From positions 2,691-16,743 of the forward strand of contig DLMX01000066.1 in the NCBI GenBank assembly GCA_002479405.1: 14,053 nucleotides of DNA. Reading direction: 5' to 3'. The first letter of the stretch is position 1. The number at the start of each line of letters is the position of its first letter. The stretch comes from Methylophilaceae bacterium UBA7525. Its GTDB lineage: Bacteria; Pseudomonadota; Gammaproteobacteria; Burkholderiales; Methylophilaceae. Positions 1 to 4,454 of this stretch are shown piece after piece. Below the pieces are notes generated by a model. The model made no database searches and was not told the DNA's origin. It worked only from the letters and a program-made list of their open reading frames with translations. The position numbers were made by a program, and so were the translations under genes.

Positions 1-23
1 ACTCCCGACCCCTTGCACCCCAT
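1..23. repeat. Left attachment-site copy (tRNA-Pro 3' fragment)
   Basis: These bases match 3527-3549 exactly, from the anticodon loop into the T-arm of tRNA-Pro, then diverge (CCCAT followed by CCGC here, by GCAAG in the tRNA). The repeat starts at the window edge. If the displaced tRNA end is complete it should continue leftward to the equivalent of 3505, giving about 45 bp. The break lies exactly at the edge of the anticodon loop, a known crossover position for tyrosine integrases. Confidence 0.85.
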
Positions 24-138
24 CCGCAATGTCAATTTATATACGTAATTTAATCAATACCTTGTGACGCTTGCTATTCGTCATAACTGGTAAAGATTAG
101 CTCCAGTTAGGCTTAATTAAACTAATGGAGGTTACGTA

Positions 139-366
139 ATGGTCACACCTAATCGATTCAAAGTTTTCTTGGCTGGCGCTCTTATTGGTTCGTCATGGTC
201 TATCAAAGCGGCTAATGATAAATTAACCGCTGCGGTTCTAATTCGTGCACATGAGCGCGGTTCATTTCCCGTCGATGGTCATATATTTGACGGCCAAGGC
301 GTTCAAGTTGAGGCTCGACACTTTCCCGGTTTCTTCGATTCGGAAGGGACTTCTCATGGTCTTTAA
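139..366 (+). CDS. Unknown small protein, first gene of the element
   Basis: This gene encodes 75 residues that I do not recognise. It has the best ribosome binding site of the element, GGAGGT at 127-132, six bases before the ATG, which argues that it is real. The N-terminus is basic, then has a short hydrophobic stretch around residues 9-22 (KVFLAGALIGSSWSI), then a more polar part rich in Gly, His and Phe. The hydrophobic stretch is short for a membrane span, and no signal-peptidase site is convincing. Its stop overlaps the start of the next small gene, suggesting coupled translation. Position next to the attachment site suggests cargo, a small regulator or a membrane protein, but no function can be assigned. 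Confidence 0.55.
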   Translation: MVTPNRFKVFLAGALIGSSWSIKAANDKLTAAVLIRAHERGSFPVDGHIFDGQGVQVEARHFPGFFDSEGTSHGL

Positions 367-556
367 ATATCCGATTATTTCAACGTGGGTACATCCGACA
401 CACCCTGAACTAAAGTCATTAGTAATTCTTGGTATTTATTGCCCTTCAAACGCAATGCCTTGGTACCGCTGGTTGGATATATCAGGTTGGTGGTGGGTTA
501 TGTTCCGCTATGCCTATTTCCCCTCCTCTTTAGTTGTTTCTGATGATGATAATTAA
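356..556 (+). CDS. Unknown small aromatic-rich protein, overlaps preceding gene
   Basis: I take the start as the ATG at 356, not the earlier in-frame ATG at 245. A GGAAGGG motif at 342-348 sits seven bases upstream of 356, and the start then overlaps the preceding stop by 11 bases, a normal coupled arrangement. The product is 66 residues with unusual aromatic content, including a WWW run and several Tyr, Trp and Phe near the middle, and ends in an acidic tail SDDDN. It may be a small membrane-associated protein, but no clear transmembrane helix or family is seen. Function unknown. Confidence 0.5.
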   Translation: MVFKYPIISTWVHPTHPELKSLVILGIYCPSNAMPWYRWLDISGWWWVMFRYAYFPSSLVVSDDDN

Positions 557-565
557 ACAAGGGGT

Positions 566-582
566 ATGGGGTGAAACCCCAT
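566..582. repeat. Perfect hairpin containing the attachment-site 7-mer
   Basis: ATGGGGT, loop GAA, ACCCCAT: a perfect 7-bp inverted repeat. ACCCCAT is also the seven bases of the tRNA-Pro anticodon loop (3543-3549 and 17-23), the probable integrase overlap. No T-tract follows, so it is not an obvious terminator. It may be part of the origin or a recombinase site, or the match may be chance. Confidence 0.4.
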
Positions 583-720
583 GTAGACCGACGGCATCGC
601 GATTTCCAAAGGCGCTGCTCGCGAGAAAATATCGTTACACCTGGCTGAACTCACTTCGCGCCATGAAGGCAATGCGCTCTCTGATGCTTCTATGCGGTAT
701 ATGAGACCTGAAGCTTGGCG

Positions 721-767
721 GCTTCGCTCGCGGCGGGCAATGCGGAGCAGCCCGATGCGAGCGAAGC
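721..767. repeat. 11-bp perfect inverted repeat, candidate origin hairpin
   Basis: GCTTCGCTCGC at 721-731 pairs perfectly with GCGAGCGAAGC at 757-767 across a 25-nt loop that itself contains a GGGC/GCCC pair and one copy of the GGCAATGCG repeat. It is the strongest cruciform-forming sequence upstream of rep, so it is a candidate double-strand origin or Rep recognition site. Confidence 0.45.
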
Positions 768-817
768 GAGCTATTCTTGTAATAAGAACACTTACCAAAT
801 TGAATAACTAAAAAGAA

Positions 818-845
818 AGCCCCAAGCGCACTAACGCTTGAGGCT
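818..845 (-). terminator. Hairpin with U-rich tail on minus strand, or origin hairpin
   Basis: Arms 818-828 and 835-845 pair over 11 positions with one mismatch around a 6-nt loop. Read on the minus strand the hairpin is followed by TTTCTTTTT, as in an intrinsic terminator. No leftward gene precedes it here except rep itself in antisense. It may block antisense transcription into the candidate origin, or be part of the origin. Confidence 0.4.
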
Positions 846-850
846 GGATA

Positions 851-878
851 GGCAAATCACTTCAAAGGAATCTTTGCC
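851..878 (+). promoter_or_regulatory. Hairpin that can sequester the rep ribosome binding site
   Basis: GGCAAA (851-856) can pair with TTTGCC (873-878), which abuts the rep ATG. Inside, AAAG (864-867) can pair with CTTT (872-875). The Shine-Dalgarno AAAGGA (864-869) lies within this fold. Such folds often hold replication-initiator synthesis low, but the stems are short and the effect is inferred. Confidence 0.35.
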
Positions 879-1685
879 ATGAACGTGTTTATAACAAACC
901 AGAATGAAATACTCAATAACTCAGGACATCAGAAGTGGCACAAAGTCACTGTTCGTGATTTTGGCGACAGCATGGTTGAAGTTTCAGTTATGCCCTATGA
1001 AACATGGTCGGAACCCTGTTGGGATGAGCTGGCAATAAAATCAAAGCGTGGCGAGGGTGACAGGGAACGCTCTAAAGAGGCTTCAGCTGCAAGGGCTAAG
1101 CGCAAGGTTCGGCATCTGTGTAAATCATTGAAAGCTCGTTATATGGTCACCTTGACCACTAAAGAGATCATCGCAGATGTTGACCGCTTCCAAAAATTAT
1201 TCCAGGAGTTTGTCAGGCGCATTAGACAGGTCTCCAATTTCCAATATGTAGCCACCCACGAATTGCAAGAACGTGGTGCCTTACACCTACATATTGCCGT
1301 AGCCAACCGACAGGACTACAAGCTGCTATGGTCAATATGGCATCGAGTTGTGGGAGAAGGTCAGGGCCGCGTACATGTCACTTCAGGAAGCAAAGCTGCC
1401 TCTGTGAGTCGTATTGCAGGATATATTTCAAAGTACATAACTAAAAGCTTTGAAACTGGTGACTTGAACAAGCGCAGGTATTGGGCAAGCAAGGGTATTG
1501 CTGAGGCGGTAAAAACCGTTCACCTGTTGCGTAAAGATTGGGATATGACGCAGGTCATCATGTATGTATCAGAAATAATTGCCGAAACTGGCTGCTCGGG
1601 ATTCTTCAAACAAGCTTGGCTTGAATATGAGAAGGGATTGCTGTGGGTGGCAAGTGATGGATATAAAGAAAGTATGTATATGTAA
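879..1685 (+). CDS. rep: HUH rolling-circle replication initiator
   Basis: The protein (268 residues) has the three motifs of HUH endonuclease Reps in order: MVTLTT (89-94), the metal-binding H-x-H in GALHLHIAV (H136, H138), and AGYISKYITK (180-189) with Y182 and Y186 as candidate nucleophiles, spaced three residues apart as in gpA/G2P-like Reps. Enzymes of this class nick one strand at the origin, stay bound by a phosphotyrosine to the 5' end and leave a 3' primer for rolling-circle synthesis by host polymerase and helicase. No helicase domain is present. The start is the ATG at 879, with AAAGGA nine bases upstream. It most resembles the ORF2/G2P-type replication proteins of filamentous phages and small plasmids. 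It lies downstream of the palindrome cluster proposed as origin, and is the strongest evidence that the element can replicate as a circle. Confidence 0.85.
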   Translation: MNVFITNQNEILNNSGHQKWHKVTVRDFGDSMVEVSVMPYETWSEPCWDELAIKSKRGEGDRERSKEASAARAKRKVRHLCKSLKARYMVTLTTKEIIADVDRFQKLFQEFVRRIRQVSNFQYVATHELQERGALHLHIAVANRQDYKLLWSIWHRVVGEGQGRVHVTSGSKAASVSRIAGYISKYITKSFETGDLNKRRYWASKGIAEAVKTVHLLRKDWDMTQVIMYVSEIIAETGCSGFFKQAWLEYEKGLLWVASDGYKESMYM

Positions 1686-1939
1686 AGGTGGGAACAATAG
1701 CGCCCTCAACTGCTGTACTTTGTGACAGGTTGTCCCTTGCGGGAGCTGCCACTCATACAGGCTTAACCTGCGCTATCCGCCTTATCTCTTTCACTAATGG
1801 AGCCCTTAGGTACCGCTTAATAACTAAGGATAGCGTTCTTTCTAGGACACGGTCCGAGTTTGAATGGCTTATTTGGCGTTGTTCCCGTGCATCACCCACT
1901 TGGTTAAGCTATCAAGAGTAAGCGCTCTTGCATGAGGAA

Positions 1940-1990
1940 GGGAAATTCAAAAATTGGGCTAACATATTTCTCCAATCAGTGTGAATTCCC
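1940..1990. repeat. Two-part stem-loop
   Basis: GGGAAATTCA (1940-1949) pairs with TGAATTCCC (1982-1990) over nine bases with one bulged A. Inside it ATTGG (1953-1957) pairs with CCAAT (1972-1976). No T-tract follows. It could be a single-strand origin or a protein-binding site. Confidence 0.4.
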
Positions 1991-2040
1991 GACATTGGGC
2001 TTTTATCTTAGCAAAAAATAGTTATAGCTACTACTAGGGC

Positions 2041-2070
2041 TTGACGATGCTAAGTGAAATAAACTATTGT
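2041..2070 (+). promoter_or_regulatory. Candidate promoter for HTH-integrase operon
   Basis: TTGACG at 2041-2046 (5 of 6 to the -35 consensus) is followed after 18 bases by TATTGT at 2065-2070 (4 of 6 to the -10). It would produce a leader of about 150 nt ahead of the HTH gene, containing the 2128-2170 stem-loop. Confidence 0.4.
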
Positions 2071-2127
2071 GTCGCTGAGAATAAATTACTCCGCGCAGTA
2101 GCAACGTCTATCATCGCCTAACAGGTG

Positions 2128-2170
2128 CGCATCCAAAGTTCTCATATCGGCTTCGTCGATGTTGGATGCG
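2128..2170 (+). repeat. 9-bp perfect stem-loop in integrase-operon leader
   Basis: CGCATCCAA (2128-2136) pairs perfectly with TTGGATGCG (2162-2170). The 25-nt loop holds a further ATCG/CGAT pair. It lies between the candidate promoter and the HTH gene, so it could be a leader structure controlling integrase expression or a pair of inverted binding sites for the HTH protein or the integrase. Confidence 0.4.
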
Positions 2171-2226
2171 AGAAACTTCCCAAACTCATCGCTTAGCCCT
2201 ATTTAACTTGATACAGGGGCGGTCAA

Positions 2227-2556
2227 ATGACGACATTAAATCTTGAACAGGCGGCTGCATTCCTGCACATGCACCCTATCACCTTACTGAGGAAAGCGCA
2301 GTCCGGCGTTGTACCTGGTGCTAAATTGGCCAAACGATGGGTATTTATCGAGGTTGACCTTGAGCAATACTTGCGCTCACAATACTTTCAGCAAGCGTCG
2401 CAGGGTGACAATGACGAGGATTTGCTATGTCACTCTACAAAAGAAATAACTCTGCCAACTGGTGGGTCAAGGTCTCGGTCGCAGGCTGTAAGCCAATACG
2501 ACAATCTACTGGCACTGCCGACCAGCAAAAAGCAGCGGAGTACGAAGCAAAGTTAA
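2227..2556 (+). CDS. HTH excisionase-like DNA-binding protein
   Basis: The gene encodes 109 residues. Residues 3-50 fit a MerR-like/HTH_17 excisionase fold: LNLEQAAAFLHMHPITLLRK gives the two recognition helices, and the wing ends in RWVFIEVDLEQYL. AGGGG at 2215-2219 is seven bases before the ATG. Residues 67-109 are encoded in a 130-bp overlap with the integrase in another frame. They are Ser, Gln and Arg rich and without domain character, as expected where the integrase frame dictates the sequence. Proteins of this type next to an integrase usually bend the attachment site to favour excision or repress the operon. Which applies here is inference. Confidence 0.7.
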   Translation: MTTLNLEQAAAFLHMHPITLLRKAQSGVVPGAKLAKRWVFIEVDLEQYLRSQYFQQASQGDNDEDLLCHSTKEITLPTGGSRSRSQAVSQYDNLLALPTSKKQRSTKQS

Positions 2557-3467
2557 TAAATGATTTATGGCAGCAAAAACGGCTAGGCGTTAAAAAAAGG
2601 TACATCTGGGAAGAAGCTGTTATTCGATATATCGAAGAGACTTCCCATAAATCGTCGCATGTTAGTGATATCCATCATTTTCGATGGTTGCACCCTCACC
2701 TGGCGAATAAGTACCTTGATGAAATCAATCGTGGCCTGTTGGATAGTGTCACGGCGATTCGTCAAAAGTCAGGCGTTACAAATGCAACAGTTAATCGTTG
2801 CATGCAGGTGGTTAGTAGGGTTCTGCGACGAGCTGCGTTTGAATGGGAATGGCTGGAACGTGCACCTAAAGTGCGAAGCCTGCCGGAGCCACAAAAGCGT
2901 ATCAGGTGGTTATCACTTGAAGAAGCAAATCGATTGCTTGAGGAATTACCTCCGCACCTGGAGGCAATGGCTAGATTTTCATTGGCAACCGGCTTGCGAC
3001 AAAGCAATGTCTATAACCTCTTATGGTCGCAGATTGATTTGGCAAGGCATCAGGCATGGATTTACGCTGATCAGGCAAAAGGTGGCAAGGCAATCGCTGT
3101 TCCCTTATCCAGTGAGGCTATTGAAGTGCTGCGTGGTGAGTTGTTCAAGCATGACACCCACGTATTTACCTACCGAGATAAGCCTGTCACTCACGTGAAA
3201 GGCAGGGCTTGGAGGAAGGCGCTGGAACGTGCTGGCATCACGAACTTTCGATGGCATGACTTACGCCATACGTGGGCTAGTTGGCACGTTCAGAACGGTA
3301 CGCCGTTATATGTCTTGCAGCAGTTGGGGGGCTGGCAATCACTGGACATGGTGCAGAAGTATGCGCATTTATCCTCTGAGCATCTCGCCCCGTATGTGGA
3401 GCGCGTATCTGGATTGAAAATTGATGGTGTGCCTGAAATATGTACAAAACAGGCACAGCAGGCCTAA
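2427..3467 (+). CDS. int: Tyrosine recombinase, phage-type integrase
   Basis: The protein has 346 residues. The N-terminal part (about 1-60) resembles an arm-binding region, residues about 62-145 a SAM-like core-binding domain, and 155-325 the catalytic domain. Catalytic residues are visible: R191 in ATGLRQSN, a lysine in the AKGGK turn (218-221), H277 and R280 in WHDLRHTWASW, W303 in LGGW replacing the second His as in many integrases, and nucleophile Y312 in QKYAHL. The start ATG has GAGGA six bases upstream and lies inside the HTH gene, so translation is probably coupled. Int cuts and rejoins the attachment site by a 3'-phosphotyrosyl link. Its gene ends about 60 bp from the core in tRNA-Pro, the expected partner site. 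The frame is intact with all catalytic residues, so activity is plausible. Confidence 0.92.
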   Translation: MSLYKRNNSANWWVKVSVAGCKPIRQSTGTADQQKAAEYEAKLINDLWQQKRLGVKKRYIWEEAVIRYIEETSHKSSHVSDIHHFRWLHPHLANKYLDEINRGLLDSVTAIRQKSGVTNATVNRCMQVVSRVLRRAAFEWEWLERAPKVRSLPEPQKRIRWLSLEEANRLLEELPPHLEAMARFSLATGLRQSNVYNLLWSQIDLARHQAWIYADQAKGGKAIAVPLSSEAIEVLRGELFKHDTHVFTYRDKPVTHVKGRAWRKALERAGITNFRWHDLRHTWASWHVQNGTPLYVLQQLGGWQSLDMVQKYAHLSSEHLAPYVERVSGLKIDGVPEICTKQAQQA

Positions 3468-3469
3468 TA

Positions 3470-3500
3470 AAAAAGCCGCTCTCTTTCGAGAACGGCATAT
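3470..3500 (-). terminator. Intrinsic terminator of tRNA-Pro, on element DNA
   Basis: Arms GCCG (3475-3478) with CGGC (3493-3496), and TCTC (3480-3483) with GAGA (3488-3491), form a 9-bp stem with one C-A mismatch and a TTTC loop. On the minus strand, a few bases past the tRNA CCA end, the stem is followed by a run of six T. On the plus strand an AT-rich tract follows, so it may weakly end integrase transcription too. Confidence 0.75.
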
Positions 3501-3504
3501 TTAT

Positions 3505-3581
3505 TGGTCGGGGCGGGGAGATTCGAACTCCCGACCCCTTGCACCCCATGCAAGTACGCTACCAGGCTGCGCTACACCCCG
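3505..3581 (-). tRNA. tRNA-Pro(GGG)
   Basis: A 77-nt cloverleaf read on the minus strand. The acceptor stem CGGGGTG pairs with CGCCCCG, followed by discriminator A and an encoded CCA. The anticodon stem CTTGC/GCAAG encloses loop ATGGGGT, with anticodon GGG reading CCC. The T-arm contains GTTCGAATC. The gene is whole although its 3' half comes from the integrated element. Confidence 0.95.
3527..3549. repeat. Right attachment-site copy within tRNA-Pro
   Basis: This 23-bp segment of the intact tRNA-Pro gene is duplicated at 1-23. The tRNA half from the anticodon loop to the CCA end was supplied by the element, so the tRNA remains functional. The likely 7-bp overlap is ACCCCAT (3543-3549), the complement of the anticodon loop, flanked by the anticodon stem halves CTTGC and GCAAG as an inverted repeat. 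Confidence 0.85.
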
Positions 3582-3617
3582 AACCGATGTTCTTGCCTGC
3601 GCAAAAACAAGAGCAGA

Positions 3618-3646
3618 ATTATAGCGGAAAAGGTCGGGTTAAGACA
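3618..3646 (-). promoter_or_regulatory. Probable tRNA-Pro promoter
   Basis: A perfect TATAAT on the minus strand (3623-3618) lies 36 bases before the tRNA 5' end. A poor TGTCTT at 3646-3641 is at 17-bp spacing. It lies on the chromosomal side, so integration would leave tRNA transcription unchanged. Confidence 0.5.
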
Positions 3647-3712
3647 GTCGATGCAAAAAGATAAAGTCATTGCTACTGTCCAGCCAGCAGGCTTAAGCGA
3701 TGGATTTGTACT

Positions 3713-4108
3713 TCAGGCGCGTAATAGTTGCAGCAAATCGCGCAATTCGTTGCGCAAGGCTGGAATGTCGATTGCAGATATCCGGGTGCTGGTGGCTGTT
3801 GTGTTCTGATTGTCGGATACAATCCCCTCTGCCGACACACTATGCTCATCAAGGCGATTGCGCGCACCACTGATGGTAAAACCCTGCTCATAAAGCAGTT
3901 CGCGGATACGCCGGATCAACAGAACTTCATGATGTTGGTAGTAACGCCGATTGCCGCGGCGTTTGACAGGCTTGAGCTGGGTAAACTCCTGTTCCCAGTA
4001 ACGCAGAACATGAGGCTTGACCCCGCACAGCTCGCTGACTTCACCAATGGTGAAGTAGCGTTTGGCCGGGATCGGCGGCAGTTGAACGTTAAGCGTGCGC
4101 TCCTGCAT
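3713..4108 (-). CDS. MerR family transcriptional regulator
   Basis: A 131-residue protein with a MerR winged-HTH domain at about 18-85: YFTIGEVSELCGVKPHVLRYWE, then the wing (RRGNRRYY) and a helix LLIRRIRELLYEQGFTISGAR. The C-terminus is short and lacks the metal-binding cysteines of MerR or CueR. The start overlaps the end of ihfA by 20 bases, so it is in the same transcript and probably translationally coupled. An ihfA-merR pair followed by tRNA-Pro is a common proteobacterial arrangement. The effector and target genes are unknown. Confidence 0.85.
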   Translation of the reverse strand: MQERTLNVQLPPIPAKRYFTIGEVSELCGVKPHVLRYWEQEFTQLKPVKRRGNRRYYQHHEVLLIRRIRELLYEQGFTISGARNRLDEHSVSAEGIVSDNQNTTATSTRISAIDIPALRNELRDLLQLLRA

Positions 4109-4391
4109 ATGCCTCTTCTACCTTGCTTTTGAGCTTTTGACTGGCGTGGAAAGTCACAACGCGACGGGCTGTGATCGGAATTTCTTCACCGGTCTTGGGG
4201 TTACGGCCTGGCCGCTCTGACTTCTGGCGCAATTCGAAGTTACCGAAACCTGAAAGTTTGACACTGTCACCAAGTTCCAAAGCGGTACGGATTTCCTCAA
4301 AAAATGCTTCCACCATATCCTTGGCTTCGCGCTTGTTCAGGCCAACTTGCTCAAAGAGCAGATCGGCCAGATCGGCCTTAGTCAATGTCAT
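4089..4391 (-). CDS. ihfA: Integration host factor subunit alpha
   Basis: A 100-residue protein of the bacterial DNA-binding HU/IHF family. The N-terminal helices (MTLTKADLADLLFEQVGLNKREAKDMVE) are followed by the GFGNFELR strand and the DNA-intercalating arm RNPKTGEEIPI around residues 63-73, with the conserved proline. IHF-alpha pairs with IHF-beta to bend DNA sharply at specific sites, acting in recombination, replication and transcription. AAAGG lies six bases upstream of the ATG. It follows pheT at 63 bp, the order seen in many Proteobacteria. IHF often assists phage-type integrases, so this protein could also serve the neighbouring element; that is inference. Confidence 0.95.
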   Translation of the reverse strand: MTLTKADLADLLFEQVGLNKREAKDMVEAFFEEIRTALELGDSVKLSGFGNFELRQKSERPGRNPKTGEEIPITARRVVTFHASQKLKSKVEEAYAGAHA

Positions 4392-4454
4392 ACAAAACCT
4401 TTCAACTACTTGCTTGATTACTGATGTTTGGTTCGGACTTGCAAATCTTGTTAT

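Larger units (their letters stand above)
557..878. other. Palindrome-rich intergenic region, candidate replication origin
   Basis: These 320 bases upstream of rep hold no convincing gene but several symmetries. There is a 7-bp hairpin with triloop at 566-582, a 9-bp direct repeat GGCAATGCG at 668-676 and 736-744, an 11-bp perfect inverted repeat at 721-731 and 757-767, and a one-mismatch hairpin at 818-845. Double-strand origins of HUH replicons often lie next to or inside rep and combine hairpins with Rep-binding repeats, so this is the natural place for the origin. No nick-site consensus is recognised. Role is inferred. Confidence 0.4.
1686..2226. other. Structured non-coding region between rep and the HTH gene
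   Basis: No credible gene is seen in these 541 bases. There are many inverted repeats. CAGGTT (1726-1731) matches AACCTG (1765-1770). CGCTATCC (1771-1778) matches GGATAGCG (1828-1835), with three more pairs across a bulge. CAAGAG (1913-1918) matches CTCTTG (1925-1930). A two-part stem spans 1940-1990 and a 9-bp stem spans 2128-2170. An 8-bp direct repeat ATTGGGCT occurs at 1953 and 1994. A promoter-like sequence lies at 2041-2070. Possible roles are a single-strand origin, a structured RNA, or integrase/excisionase arm sites. Confidence 0.4.
24..3549. mobile_element. Small tRNA-Pro-integrated rolling-circle element (about 3.5 kb)
   Basis: The stretch is bounded by a perfect 23-bp direct repeat: positions 1-23 equal 3527-3549 inside tRNA-Pro. 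It is more AT-rich than the flanking chromosome. All its genes lie on the plus strand: two unknown small proteins, a HUH replication initiator, an HTH excisionase-like protein and a tyrosine integrase next to the tRNA. A tRNA 3' half plus an adjacent integrase is the classical layout of an element inserted in a tRNA gene, here keeping the tRNA whole. No virion, packaging or conjugation gene is visible, so it is probably an integrative rolling-circle plasmid or a phage satellite. The left repeat begins at the window edge, so its full length and the DNA beyond are unknown. Confidence 0.85.

Noticed and set aside
245..355. N-terminal extension of the second small gene to the ATG at 245
   Set aside because: It lies wholly inside the first small gene with no ribosome binding site, while the ATG at 356 has GGAAGGG seven bases upstream.
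553..798. 81-residue minus-strand open frame upstream of rep
   Set aside because: It needs a TTG start without a ribosome binding site, is rich in Arg and Ser as expected of antisense of repeats, and covers the palindromes of the candidate origin.
1688..1921. 77-residue plus-strand open frame just after rep
   Set aside because: GTG start only 2 bases after the rep stop, no properly spaced Shine-Dalgarno, no domain character, and it runs through several inverted repeats that explain the region better. A real small gene cannot be fully excluded.
24..3549. Complete filamentous prophage
   Set aside because: Rep is of a filamentous-phage-like type, but there is no Zot-like ATPase, coat protein with signal peptide and membrane helix, minor coat protein or ssDNA-binding protein recognised in the interval.
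3676..3700. Terminator after merR (AGCC/GGCT hairpin)
   Set aside because: Only four pairs, and the nearest T-run is well separated, so support is too weak to call it.
3421..3809. Open frames of 67-101 residues across tRNA-Pro
   Set aside because: They run through the tRNA and its terminator; peptides such as GRFELPTPCTP are typical false translations of tRNA genes.
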